Of a stretch of DNA of 64,000 nucleotides, positions 17,196-25,670 are shown piece after piece (position 1 is the first letter of the stretch; each line of letters opens with the position of its first letter). Under the pieces are notes generated by a model that saw nothing but the letters and a program-made list of their open reading frames with translations, did not search any database and was not told the DNA's origin. Made by a program: the position numbers and the translations under genes. This stretch comes from Thalassovita sp. Lineage in GTDB: Bacteria > Pseudomonadota > Alphaproteobacteria > Rhodobacterales > Rhodobacteraceae. Location: the NCBI GenBank assembly GCA_017792425.1, contig CP051233.1, positions 87,456-151,455 on the forward strand. Direction: 5' to 3'.

Positions 17196-17464
17196 TGCTG
17201 GACGAGGCCATCTTCTTTGACACCCTGCGCCAAGGCCTGTGGGTGGCGGTGATCGCCTCTGCCCCGATCCTGGCGGTGGCGCTGGTCACCGGCCTGCTGA
17301 TCGGCCTGTTCCAGGCGCTGACCTCGATCCAGGAAATGACGCTGACCTTCGTGCCGAAACTGCTGGCCATCGTCGCCGTGTTCTGGGTGTCGATGAGTTT
17401 CATGGCTGAAACCCTGGTTTCCTTTTTCCAGGCCAAACTGATCCCGATCATCATCGGAGGCTGA
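17195..17464 (+). CDS. fliQ: Flagellar export gate protein FliQ
   Basis: Small inner-membrane protein (89 residues, two hydrophobic helices) that forms the export gate with FliP and FliR. The motif GLLIGLFQALTSIQEMTLTFVPKL is diagnostic. Either GTG at 17192 or ATG at 17195 could be used; TGATG overlap with the fliE stop favours 17195. Its position inside the rod operon, away from fliP and fliR, is typical of alphaproteobacteria. Confidence 0.96.
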   Translation: MLDEAIFFDTLRQGLWVAVIASAPILAVALVTGLLIGLFQALTSIQEMTLTFVPKLLAIVAVFWVSMSFMAETLVSFFQAKLIPIIIGG

Positions 17465-17467
17465 GAC

Positions 17468-18181
17468 ATGGACAACGCAATCTATACCACGCTGACCCGC
17501 CAATCCGGCCTGTTACGCGAAATGCAGGTGGTGGCGAACAACATCGCCAACGCGGCGACAACCGGGTTTCGCCAAGAGGGGCTGATCTTCGCCGAACATG
17601 TGCAGAAAGCCGGCGAAGGCGACTCCCTGTCGATGGCGGCGGCCAACGTGCGGCAGACCTCGATGCAGCAGGGCGCGTTGACCCGGACCGGCGGCGCGCT
17701 GGACCTGGCGATCGAGGGCGACGGATTTTTCCTGATCGAAACGCCTGCGGGCGAACGGCTGACCCGCGCGGGTAGTTTTTCACCCAACGCGGCGGGGGAC
17801 CTGGTGACCAATGACGGCTTTCGTGTCCTTGACGCGGGGGGCGCGCCGATCTTTGTACCGCCGGATGCAACGGACCTGTCGGTCGCTGCGGATGGCACCA
17901 TGTCCACAAACGGCCGCCCAATTGCGCAGATCGGGCTCTATCACCCGCTGGATCCGGTCGGGATGACGCGCGAGGACGGGGTGATGTTCCGCGCCGACAG
18001 CGGGGTGGAACCCGCCGATGGCGGCCGCGTGCTGCAGGGGTTCCTGGAAGGGTCCAACGTTGATCCGGTTTCCCAGATCGCGCGGATGATAGAGGTCCAA
18101 CGCGCCTATGAAATGGGCCAGAGCTTTCTGCAGTCCGAGGATGAGCGCGTCCGCAACGCGATGCGCAGCTTTACCAGTTAA
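17468..18181 (+). CDS. flgF: Flagellar basal-body rod protein FlgF
   Basis: Distal/proximal rod protein of 237 residues. The rod signature MQVVANNIANAATTGFRQEG opens the protein, the beta-rich core contains LDLAIEGDGFFLIETPAGERLTRAGSFSPN, and the C-terminal helix VQRAYEMGQSFLQSEDERVRNAM closes it. It starts 3 nt after fliQ. FlgF and FlgG are related and consecutive, as in most bacteria. Confidence 0.96.
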   Translation: MDNAIYTTLTRQSGLLREMQVVANNIANAATTGFRQEGLIFAEHVQKAGEGDSLSMAAANVRQTSMQQGALTRTGGALDLAIEGDGFFLIETPAGERLTRAGSFSPNAAGDLVTNDGFRVLDAGGAPIFVPPDATDLSVAADGTMSTNGRPIAQIGLYHPLDPVGMTREDGVMFRADSGVEPADGGRVLQGFLEGSNVDPVSQIARMIEVQRAYEMGQSFLQSEDERVRNAMRSFTS

Positions 18182-18202
18182 CCCAAACCAAGGAGGTGCA
18201 GA

Positions 18203-18988
18203 ATGCGCGCTCTGAAAATTGCCGCTACGGGCATGTCCGCCCAGCAAATGCGGGTGGAAACGATTTCCAACAACCTGGCGAATATGTCCACCACGGGCTA
18301 CAATGCCCGCCGCGCTGAATTTGCCGATCTTCACTATCAGCAACTGTCCCGCGCGGGGTCCATCAACGCAGCGGACGGCACCGTTTTGCCGACCGGAGTG
18401 CAACTGGGTCTGGGCGTCCGCCCCGCTGCCGTATCGGTTCACCTGGCGCAGGGGTCGCTGTCGGCCACCCAGGGTGATCTGGACGTCGCCATTGACGGCA
18501 AGGGCTTTCTGGAGGTCACGCTGCCTTCGGGCCAGGCCGCCTATACCCGTGACGGCGGGCTGAAACGATCCGCCGAGGGGCTGATCGTGACATCAGACGG
18601 ATTCGCGGTGTCGCCGGAGATCACCATCCCCAGCGATGCCTTGTCAGTCTCTATCAACGCTGATGGCGAGGTTTACGCCTATTTTTCCGAAACGGCAGAG
18701 GCGCAGTTGCTGGGGCAGTTTTCGCTGGCCGGTTTCGCCAATCCCAAGGGGCTGGAGGCCGCCGGCAGCAACCTGTTCACCGAAACCGAGGCATCTGGCC
18801 CGGCGCTGGTGTCCACCCCGGGCGCGGACGGGCTGGGCACGCTGCGGCAAGGGTACCTGGAAGACAGCTCTGTCGACGCTGTGCGCGAGGTGACGGAACT
18901 GATCGAGGCCCAACGCGGCTATGAACTGAATGCCAAGGTCATCTCTGCCGCCGACCAGATGCTTGGCGCAACGACGCAGGTGCGTTGA
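18203..18988 (+). CDS. flgG: Flagellar distal rod protein FlgG
   Basis: Distal rod subunit, 261 residues. The signature MRVETISNNLANMSTTGYNARR is followed by a core with LDVAIDGKGFLEVTLPSGQAAYTRDGG and the C-terminal VREVTELIEAQRGYELNAKVISAADQML. AGGAGG lies 6 nt before the ATG. Its stop overlaps the flgA start by one base (TGATG). Confidence 0.97.
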   Translation: MRALKIAATGMSAQQMRVETISNNLANMSTTGYNARRAEFADLHYQQLSRAGSINAADGTVLPTGVQLGLGVRPAAVSVHLAQGSLSATQGDLDVAIDGKGFLEVTLPSGQAAYTRDGGLKRSAEGLIVTSDGFAVSPEITIPSDALSVSINADGEVYAYFSETAEAQLLGQFSLAGFANPKGLEAAGSNLFTETEASGPALVSTPGADGLGTLRQGYLEDSSVDAVREVTELIEAQRGYELNAKVISAADQMLGATTQVR

Positions 18989-19398
18989 TGCGAATCGCCC
19001 TGATTTGGCTGCTGCTGGCCACACCGGTTCAGGCCGAGGTCGTGCTGGCCGCGCGCACCCTGCGGCCGCAGACCATCGTCGCCCCCCACGATCTGGTGGT
19101 GAAGCCCGGCGAGGTGCCCGGCGCCTTTGCGGACCCTGCGCCGCTGATCGGGCTGGAAACCCGTGTCGCGATCTATGCCGGTCGGCCCATTCACCCCGGT
19201 GACGTGGGGCCGCCCTCGGTGGTTGACCGCAACCAGATCGTGCCCATGACCTTTGCCACCGGCGGGTTGTCGATCCAGGCCGAGGGCCGCGCCCTGTCTC
19301 GTGGTGGCGTGGGCGACCGCGTCCGCATCATGAACCTGCAGTCCCGCACAACCGTCTGGGGGCTGGTCCAGCCAAACGGCAGCATCATCGTGCAATGA
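18988..19398 (+). CDS. flgA: P-ring assembly chaperone FlgA
   Basis: Periplasmic chaperone for FlgI polymerisation. The 136-residue precursor has a clear signal peptide (MRIALIWLLLATPVQA) and then an SAF-type domain (LAARTLRPQTIVAPHDLVV ... GRALSRGGVGDRVRIMNLQSRTTVWGLV). It is short compared with enteric FlgA, as usual in this group. I prefer ATG at 18988 over TTG at 18985. Its partner flgI lies 43 kb away at the right end. Confidence 0.94.
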   Translation: MRIALIWLLLATPVQAEVVLAARTLRPQTIVAPHDLVVKPGEVPGAFADPAPLIGLETRVAIYAGRPIHPGDVGPPSVVDRNQIVPMTFATGGLSIQAEGRALSRGGVGDRVRIMNLQSRTTVWGLVQPNGSIIVQ

Positions 19399-19405
19399 GG
19401 ATCAC

Positions 19406-20134
19406 ATGAACCTGAAACATCTTCTGATCGTGGCCAGTTGCGGCGTCAGCGCCTGCGGCGGCCAGGGCCCCATCGGCGAAGCGCCGGATTTCACCCCGGT
19501 GCAGGGCGGCAGTGAACAGATGGCCATGCAGTCGCCGGGGCTTCCGGCCACCGCCGAACGGCGGCGCCGGGTGGACCGGTCATCGCTGTGGACGGCGGGG
19601 CAGGCGTCGCTGCTGGGCGACCGGCGCGCGGTAAAGCGCGGGGACATCCTGACCGTGGTCATCGAGATTGACGACAAGGCGGAGATGTCGAACTCCAGTG
19701 CGCGCGCCCGCAGTGGATCGGAATCCATGTCGCTGCCGCATCTGTTCGGCCTCCCGCAGCGGTTGAACCGAAAACTGCCTGACGGCGCCAGCATGGAAGA
19801 GGCGGTGTCGCTGGGGTCGTCCAGCGAATCCAGCGGCGATGGAACCGTACGCCGGAACGAAAAACTGACCCTGCGGATCGCCGCCACCGTCACCGGCGTC
19901 CTGCCGAACGGGGTTCTGGCCGTCGAGGGCCTGCAAGAGGTGCGCGTCAATTTTGAACTGCGCGAATTGCTGGTTTCTGGTTTCGTCCGCCCCGAGGATA
20001 TCTCTCGGCAGAATGAAATCACCTATGACAAGATCGCCTCGGCCCGGATTTCATATGGCGGGCGCGGGCAGATTTCCGAGGTCCAGCAGCCGCGCTATGG
20101 CCAGCAGATCCTTGGCCGCATCCTGCCGTTCTGA
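19406..20134 (+). CDS. flgH: Flagellar L-ring lipoprotein FlgH
   Basis: Outer-membrane L-ring subunit. The 242-residue precursor has a lipobox VSAC with Cys17 as the predicted lipidated residue, and the FlgH core with RSSLWTAGQASLLGDRRAVKRGDILTVVI, NEKLTLRIAATVTGVLPNGVLAVEG and the terminal GRGQISEVQQPRYGQQILGRILPF. It follows flgA by 7 nt in the same operon. Confidence 0.96.
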   Translation: MNLKHLLIVASCGVSACGGQGPIGEAPDFTPVQGGSEQMAMQSPGLPATAERRRRVDRSSLWTAGQASLLGDRRAVKRGDILTVVIEIDDKAEMSNSSARARSGSESMSLPHLFGLPQRLNRKLPDGASMEEAVSLGSSSESSGDGTVRRNEKLTLRIAATVTGVLPNGVLAVEGLQEVRVNFELRELLVSGFVRPEDISRQNEITYDKIASARISYGGRGQISEVQQPRYGQQILGRILPF

Positions 20135-20145
20135 AAGGCCGCGCG

Positions 20146-20640
20146 ATGAAGAAACTAATACCCCTTGTCCTGCCCGTCATCGGCTTGGCCGCCGGGATCG
20201 GCGCGGGCATCTATCTGCCCGGCCACACCCAGCCCCCGCTGTCATCGGAACAGGCCACCGATACGGATCATGCACAACCGGCCCCGCGCGAAACGGCCGC
20301 CGCGCACGACCCGGCCACGCTGGAATACGTGAAGCTGAACAACCAGTTCATCGTCCCGGTCATCACCCGCGACGCGGTGTCTGCCATCATCGTGCTGTCG
20401 CTGAGCTTGGAGGCGCGCGAGGGCAGCCGCGAAAACATCTACGCCAAGGAACCGAAATTGCGCGACAGCTTTCTTCAGGTGCTGTTCGATCACGCCAATA
20501 TGGGCGGGTTCGATGGCGCGTTTACCGACGCCACCCGGATGGAAACGCTGCGCAAGGCGCTGCTGGCCGTTGCGCGCAAGGCCGCCGGGGACATGGTGAC
20601 CGACATCCTGATCACCGATCTGGGGCGTCAGGACGTCTAG
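20146..20640 (+). CDS. FliL-family flagellar basal-body associated protein (second copy)
   Basis: A 164-residue protein with an N-terminal membrane anchor (LIPLVLPVIGLAAGIGAGIYL), a Pro/Thr/Ala-rich linker and a FliL-like periplasmic domain (YVKLNNQFIVPVITRDAVSAIIVLSLSLEAREG ... LRDSFLQVLFDHANMGGF). FliL proteins associate with stators and modulate torque. It differs from the FliL at 29511-30026, so the cluster encodes two. It closes the flgB-to-flgH operon and overlaps the convergent small gene by 4 nt. Confidence 0.8.
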   Translation: MKKLIPLVLPVIGLAAGIGAGIYLPGHTQPPLSSEQATDTDHAQPAPRETAAAHDPATLEYVKLNNQFIVPVITRDAVSAIIVLSLSLEAREGSRENIYAKEPKLRDSFLQVLFDHANMGGFDGAFTDATRMETLRKALLAVARKAAGDMVTDILITDLGRQDV

Positions 20641-20990
20641 ACCCCGCGCTTGCGGCCGACCAGACCGGCCGCGGCCTCTTTGCGCCCGAACGCGATCCGC
20701 AGATCGCGCATCTGGCGTGCGCGCTGGGCGCTGACCTGCGCCAGTTCCTGGTTCAGCACTCGCGCCTGCGTCCCCAGCCACGCCTGCCACAGCACGTCCA
20801 CCTGCGACATCCGCAACTGCACGTCCTCCGTCAGGTATTGCTGGCCTGCCGCCGCATCCGTGCGCAGCACCTGCAGCGCGGATTTCAGCTCTGTCTGCCG
20901 CGCCGCCAGTTTCTGCGTCTCTGCCGATGTCGCAGCGAAAACCATGTCGGTCAGGGCGGCCAGTTCCTTCATCTGGTCCTGTTTTTTCAC
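20637..20990 (-). CDS. Small helical flagellar protein, possible FliJ analogue
   Basis: A 117-residue, basic, predicted coiled-coil protein (MKELAALTDMVFAATSAETQKLAARQTELKSALQVLRTD ...). It has no signal peptide or membrane segment. FliJ, the coiled-coil stalk of the export ATPase, is not otherwise seen in the window; size, charge and position after flhB make this a candidate, but I see no decisive motif. It starts with GTG overlapping the flhB stop, so it is last in the flhA-fliR-flhB operon. Confidence 0.6.
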   Translation of the reverse strand: MKKQDQMKELAALTDMVFAATSAETQKLAARQTELKSALQVLRTDAAAGQQYLTEDVQLRMSQVDVLWQAWLGTQARVLNQELAQVSAQRARQMRDLRIAFGRKEAAAGLVGRKRGV

Positions 20991-22069
20991 CGCATCCTCC
21001 GGGCTTTCTTGCGCATGTCCTCGGCAAATCGGATCGCAACGGCGACCGCGCGGAAATGCTCTTCCTGAATCTGGTCCCCGACGTTCAGCCCAGCGTGCAG
21101 GGCGCGGGCGGTGGGCGGGTCGGCATGGATCGGCACCCCGTGCTCCCGCGCGATTTCGCGGATCTGCAGCGCGGCCTCGTCCACCCCCTTGGCCACGCAG
21201 ACCGGGGCTTCACCGCGCTTCCGACTCCATTTCAGGGCGACCGAGAAGTGGGTCGGGTTCACGACCACCACGTCGGCCTTGCTGACCTGGGCCACCATCT
21301 GGTGCGTGGCCACCTGGCGCGCCCGCGCGCGGCGCTCCTGTTTCAGGTGGGGGTCGCCTTCGGCCTCTTTGTGTTCGTCGCGCAATTCCTTGTGGGACAT
21401 CCGATGCTTGGCCAGGTGGCGATGCCGCTGCCACAGGTAATCGACCGCCCCCAGCGCCGCCATCACCGCCACGCAGATCAGCAGGAATTGCAACGCGGCC
21501 CCGGCCAACATAGGCATGAACACCGCAGGTTCCATCTGTACGCTTTCCGACACCATCGCGAACTTGCCCGCCATGAACAGGCCCAGGCAGGTGGCGAAGA
21601 TGATCAGCTTGGCGGTGCTCTTGATGAATTCGAACAGGCCGGACGGCCCGAACTTGTTCTTGGCATTGGCGATCAGCGACAGGCGGGAAAGGCGCGGCGT
21701 CAGCTTTGTCGGCGCAAAGACGAACGCACGCTGCGCCGCGACCGCCGCAATCGCCGCCGCGACCGGAAAGGCGAACCAGATCCCGATGCTGCCAAGGACG
21801 GACCGCATCAGATGAGCGGTCAACACGTCGGCGCCACCGCCCCGAAACTCTGCCGCCAGCGCATCGGACTGCGCCAGCAGGGTCATCATCACGTCCCCGA
21901 ATCTGCCAATGCCTTGCTGGCCGGTCGCAACCAGGGCCAGCAGCAGACCGGCAAAGGCCGCCGCGGTGGTGATGTCCGCCGACCGGACGATTTCACCTTT
22001 CTTGCGCGCCTCGTCCAGCTTGCGTTGGCTGGGTTCGTGCGATTTCTCTGACTCGTCCTTACTGCTCAT
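20987..22069 (-). CDS. flhB: Flagellar export switch protein FlhB
   Basis: Export-gate protein whose autocleavage switches substrate class from rod/hook to filament. The 360-residue product has a charged N-terminus (KSHEPSQRKLDEARKKGEIVRS), four membrane segments, and the cytoplasmic domain with the self-cleaving NPTH at about 271-274. The frame stays open upstream into fliR, but MSSKDESEK at 22069 overlaps the fliR stop and fits the family start. Confidence 0.97.
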   Translation of the reverse strand: MSSKDESEKSHEPSQRKLDEARKKGEIVRSADITTAAAFAGLLLALVATGQQGIGRFGDVMMTLLAQSDALAAEFRGGGADVLTAHLMRSVLGSIGIWFAFPVAAAIAAVAAQRAFVFAPTKLTPRLSRLSLIANAKNKFGPSGLFEFIKSTAKLIIFATCLGLFMAGKFAMVSESVQMEPAVFMPMLAGAALQFLLICVAVMAALGAVDYLWQRHRHLAKHRMSHKELRDEHKEAEGDPHLKQERRARARQVATHQMVAQVSKADVVVVNPTHFSVALKWSRKRGEAPVCVAKGVDEAALQIREIAREHGVPIHADPPTARALHAGLNVGDQIQEEHFRAVAVAIRFAEDMRKKARRMR

Positions 22070-22836
22070 CCGGGGCCTCCGGCCGGGTCCAGCAGGAACG
22101 CGTCCAGCGCCTGCATCCAGACCATCAGGATCGTGGGCATCAGCAGCGCCAGCAGGATCAGACCGCCCGCCGTGATCACCGGCGCACCGACGAAGGACAC
22201 CATCAACTGGGGCATCGCGCGGTTGATCACACCAAGCGTCAGATTGTACATCAGAGCCACGATCACGAAGGGTGCGGCCAGCCGGAACGCCAGTGAAAAC
22301 ATCTGTGCCACCTGCGCGGTTCCCCATTCCGACACCAGCGCCGGGGATGGCAGGCGGCCGGGCGGCACCAGGTCATAGGTCTGGGCAAGGAACACCAGAA
22401 CCTTGACGTGGAACCCTGTCGTCATCGCGAAGGCCAATCCGGCGATGACCATCAGATGACCGATCGCGGGCATCGGTTCGGCGGAATTGCCCAGAATCTG
22501 CGACAAGGACGTGGACTGGGCCGCCATCGTTCCTGCCGTCTGCAGCACCATCACGAACATCCGCAGCACCACGCCGAACAGCAGGCCCGCCAGGGTTTCG
22601 GTGACCAGAAACCGCGCCAGCGCCGGAAGGTGCCATGGCGCGCCCGGCACCGGGTCCACCCACACCGACAGGGCCAGCGTCAGGCCGATGGCCAACGCCA
22701 GCTTTATGCGCGCGGGCACTGACTGTTCACCGAAACCGGGCAGCAGGGTCAGCGCTGCGCCCACCCGCAGGAAAATCACGAATGCTTGCCACAGCCAGTC
22801 CTGCGCCAAGGAAAGAAGCGCCGCGCCGTCGGTCAT
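22066..22836 (-). CDS. fliR: Flagellar export gate protein FliR
   Basis: Integral membrane subunit of the FliPQR gate; 256 residues with about six hydrophobic segments and the family core FLRVGAALTLLPGFGEQSVPARIKLALAIGL. It overlaps flhA by 4 nt upstream and flhB by 4 nt downstream (ATGA junctions), giving tight translational coupling of the three export-gate genes. Confidence 0.96.
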   Translation of the reverse strand: MTDGAALLSLAQDWLWQAFVIFLRVGAALTLLPGFGEQSVPARIKLALAIGLTLALSVWVDPVPGAPWHLPALARFLVTETLAGLLFGVVLRMFVMVLQTAGTMAAQSTSLSQILGNSAEPMPAIGHLMVIAGLAFAMTTGFHVKVLVFLAQTYDLVPPGRLPSPALVSEWGTAQVAQMFSLAFRLAAPFVIVALMYNLTLGVINRAMPQLMVSFVGAPVITAGGLILLALLMPTILMVWMQALDAFLLDPAGGPG

Positions 22837-24917
22837 TCGCCGATCAGGCCCACCATCGCCGGGCGCGCCTCCAGCCCGATTTCCTCGAACGACAGGACCG
22901 GGACGGCGATGCCCTTGGCCTTGGCCAGTGTTTTCAGGAACCGCCGCCGCTGGGTCGAGGTTACCAGCGCCGGGAACACGCCCCTTTCCGCGGTTTCGGC
23001 TACCTTCTGTGACAGCTTGCTGGCCAGCTTGTTGAACAGCTCTGGCGGCAGGGCAATGTTGTTGCCGCCGAAATCGCCGTCCAACTGGTAGGTGTTGAAC
23101 GTTTCTTCCCAGTCGGGCGCCAGTTGCAGCAGCGGGATCGTTCCATCCTCTCTTTTCAGCCCGGCGACCAGTTGGAACCCCAGCCGCTGGCGGACATGTT
23201 CGCAGATTACCTCGGCGTTCGGACTGATGGCTCGGCCTTCGGCTGCCGCCTCCAGGATCAGCGGCAGGTTGCGGATGGACACCTGCTCTTCCAACAGCAG
23301 TTTCAGAACCGCATGCAGGGTTTCCATCTGAACGCGTTCCGGCACCAGTTCGTCCAGCAGCTTGCGGTTGGCCTCGGCGCGGGATTTGTCGGACAGGTTA
23401 ACCATCTCGTCCAACAAGCGCCGCATCGCCTTGTAGGTCAGCAGCTTGCCAAAGTTCCGCTTCACCACTTCCAGCAGATGTGTGGCCAGGATTTCCGAGG
23501 GATGGACGATGGTCGCGCCGGTCAGGGCGGCGGCCTCCTGATCCTGCGGCGCCAGCCAGCGCGCGGGCGCCTGATAGACGGGTTCGGCTATGTCCTCTCC
23601 GGCGGGCAGGGGATCGGCGCCGTCGGTTACCAGCGCCAGAACATGGTCCGGTTTCAGCCTGGCGCGCGCGATTTCCACGCCCAGCAGACGGATGACATAG
23701 GTGCCTGCTGGCAGGCCGGGTTCGTCCGTCAGCCGGATTTCGGGCAGGATCAGCCCGTAGACACTGGCCACATGGGTGCGCATATTGGCGATACGCACGT
23801 CCAGCCCGGTGCCGGGGTCCAGCACCATGTTGACCAGGTTCGGGGCGAATTCCAGGTGAATGTCATCCAGCGCCAGCACATCCCCGATCGGTTTCTCGGC
23901 CACTTGCCGGATGCCGGACTCTTCCGCGTCAGGGCGCGGTGCGGATTTGCGGCTGCGGTGCAGGGCCAGCGCCGCCGTGCCCAACGCCAGCCCACCAATG
24001 GTAAACGGCACGAAGGGCAGCCCCGGCACCAGCGCGAACAGGAACATCAACACCGCGACCGTCGCCAGCGCTGGCGGGTAATTGCCCAGCTGTTTCAGCA
24101 GCGTAAGGTCGGTCGCGCCCTTGGCCCCGCCGCGCGCCAGCAGCAACGCTGTCGCGATAGAGATGATCACCGCCGGGATCTGTGTCACCAGCCCGTCGCC
24201 CACCGTCAGGATTGCGTAGGTTTCAAACGCCGCGGACATCGGCATCCCATGCACGGCGATCCCCATGATCAGCCCCATCACCAGGTTCAGCAGCGTGATC
24301 AGCAGACCGGCAATCGCGTCGCCCTTCACGAATTTCGAGGCCCCGTCCAGCGACCCGTAGAACGTGGTTTCCATCTGCTCGGTCTCGCGGCGCTGGCGGG
24401 CTTCGGCATGGCTGATTGCACCCGCCGACATGTCGCTGTCGATCGCCAGCTGCTTGCCCGGCATCCCGTCCAGCGCGAAACGTGCGCCGACCTCGGCCAT
24501 CCGCGCCGCGCCCTTGGTGATCACCATGAAATTGACGATCAGCAGCACCCCGAATACGACCAGCCCCAGGAAAACGCTGCCGCCCATGACGAAACTGGCG
24601 AACCCGTCGATCACGTCGCCAGCCGCGCGGGTGCCGGTGTGGCCTTGGCCGATGATCAGCTTGGTGGACGAGATGTTCAGCGACAGCCGCAGCATCAGCG
24701 ACGCCAGCAGCATCGTCGGGAAAGACGAAAAATCCAGCGGTCGCTCAATGAACAGGGTCACCGTGAAAATCAGGATCGCCAGCGCGAAAGAGGCAGCCAG
24801 CCCCACGTCCAGCACGAAGGCCGGCACCGGCAGGATCATCATCACGATCACCGTCATCAGCGCCAGCGCCAGCAGGACGGTCGGCTGGTACGCGCGCTTC
24901 AGCAGGTCGGGCATCAT
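22833..24917 (-). CDS. flhA: Flagellar export protein FlhA
   Basis: Largest export-gate protein, 694 residues. The N-terminal half has about eight membrane helices and the FHIPEP-region signature RLSLNISSTKLIIGQGH ... GARFALDGMPGKQLAIDSDMSAGAI; the C-terminal cytoplasmic domain (from about 350) docks chaperone-substrate complexes. Two adjacent ATGs exist (24917, 24914); the first overlaps the stop of the upstream lytic-enzyme gene (ATGA). Leads flhA-fliR-flhB. Confidence 0.97.
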   Translation of the reverse strand: MMPDLLKRAYQPTVLLALALMTVIVMMILPVPAFVLDVGLAASFALAILIFTVTLFIERPLDFSSFPTMLLASLMLRLSLNISSTKLIIGQGHTGTRAAGDVIDGFASFVMGGSVFLGLVVFGVLLIVNFMVITKGAARMAEVGARFALDGMPGKQLAIDSDMSAGAISHAEARQRRETEQMETTFYGSLDGASKFVKGDAIAGLLITLLNLVMGLIMGIAVHGMPMSAAFETYAILTVGDGLVTQIPAVIISIATALLLARGGAKGATDLTLLKQLGNYPPALATVAVLMFLFALVPGLPFVPFTIGGLALGTAALALHRSRKSAPRPDAEESGIRQVAEKPIGDVLALDDIHLEFAPNLVNMVLDPGTGLDVRIANMRTHVASVYGLILPEIRLTDEPGLPAGTYVIRLLGVEIARARLKPDHVLALVTDGADPLPAGEDIAEPVYQAPARWLAPQDQEAAALTGATIVHPSEILATHLLEVVKRNFGKLLTYKAMRRLLDEMVNLSDKSRAEANRKLLDELVPERVQMETLHAVLKLLLEEQVSIRNLPLILEAAAEGRAISPNAEVICEHVRQRLGFQLVAGLKREDGTIPLLQLAPDWEETFNTYQLDGDFGGNNIALPPELFNKLASKLSQKVAETAERGVFPALVTSTQRRRFLKTLAKAKGIAVPVLSFEEIGLEARPAMVGLIGE

Positions 24918-25573
24918 CCGTTTTCCCCCATGACGATCAATGGTTTGACGGGGTGGCCCGACAGTGGGACCAATGATCCCGGATACCCCGCGCCGGTTTG
25001 CGTCCTCAGCAGCGGAAACGGGTTGGCCAGTGGCGCGGTCGGGCTGTCGGGCGCCGTCGCCAATGCGGCGTGGACGGTCTGGAACCGCTTTCTGTAGCGG
25101 TCGGCGTATTCGGGGGTTCTCGAATGGTAGGCTCCTGCGGCGCTGATCCAGGTTTCGCCGTCGGTTTTCAGGCTGTACAGGAATTTGGCCGCATAGGCGG
25201 CGTTGATCTGCGGGTCAAACATCTGGTCGATCGAGCCGAACGACGCGCCGTGCCATTTATAGTTGATCTGGAAACACCCGACATCGAAACTGCGCGCACC
25301 CGTCTTGAACCGTTCATAGACAAAGGCCTTGGCCTCCTCCGCCGTGTCAAACCAATACCCCTGCCCTTCCATGTTCACGGTCCAGGGCCAGGGCTGGAGG
25401 GATTGCTGCCGGCGGCGTCCGGTTTCTGTCCTGGTCAGCGCCTTCATCACGTCCACAGGCACCCCGGTTCGGGCCGCAGCTGTTTCCGCCGCCTGGTCGC
25501 ACAGGTTGCCCGCGCCTGCCCGCGCGGCGGGGGCGGCGAACAGGCAAAGGATGACAAGTAGAACAATCCGCAT
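24914..25573 (-). CDS. Secreted SLT-type lytic transglycosylase
   Basis: Lysozyme-like enzyme that likely opens peptidoglycan for the flagellar rod. The 219-residue precursor has a signal peptide (MRIVLLVILCLFAAPAARA), a probable catalytic glutamate in ALTRTETG (Glu50), the family motif DVGCFQINYKWHG and the AAYAAKFLYSL helix. A longer start at 25603 would hide the signal peptide; AGGTGG before 25573 supports the shorter form. In this cluster the FlgJ-like protein lacks a muramidase domain, so this enzyme probably supplies it. A CtrA-like box lies 69 nt upstream. Confidence 0.88.
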   Translation of the reverse strand: MRIVLLVILCLFAAPAARAGAGNLCDQAAETAAARTGVPVDVMKALTRTETGRRRQQSLQPWPWTVNMEGQGYWFDTAEEAKAFVYERFKTGARSFDVGCFQINYKWHGASFGSIDQMFDPQINAAYAAKFLYSLKTDGETWISAAGAYHSRTPEYADRYRKRFQTVHAALATAPDSPTAPLANPFPLLRTQTGAGYPGSLVPLSGHPVKPLIVMGENG

Positions 25574-25642
25574 TTCTTGCGCCCACCTTTCTGGGTGTGT
25601 CACCCACCGCGCGTGGGCCTGGCCGATTTCATCAGCCGAGTG

Positions 25643-25657
25643 TTGAGATTCGGTTAG
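25643..25657. promoter_or_regulatory. CtrA-like box upstream of the lytic transglycosylase
   Basis: TTGA-N7-TTAG (on the minus strand CTAA-N7-TCAA) in the 97-nt gap between the large periplasmic protein and the lytic enzyme. It would give the flhA group its own promoter. Inferred from similarity to the other boxes. Confidence 0.42.
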
Positions 25658-25670
25658 CCGCGCACGGAAA

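Noticed and set aside
23124..25097. Long open frame antisense to flhA
   Set aside because: Gln/His/Arg-rich low-complexity translation typical of a shadow frame; flhA on the other strand is certain.
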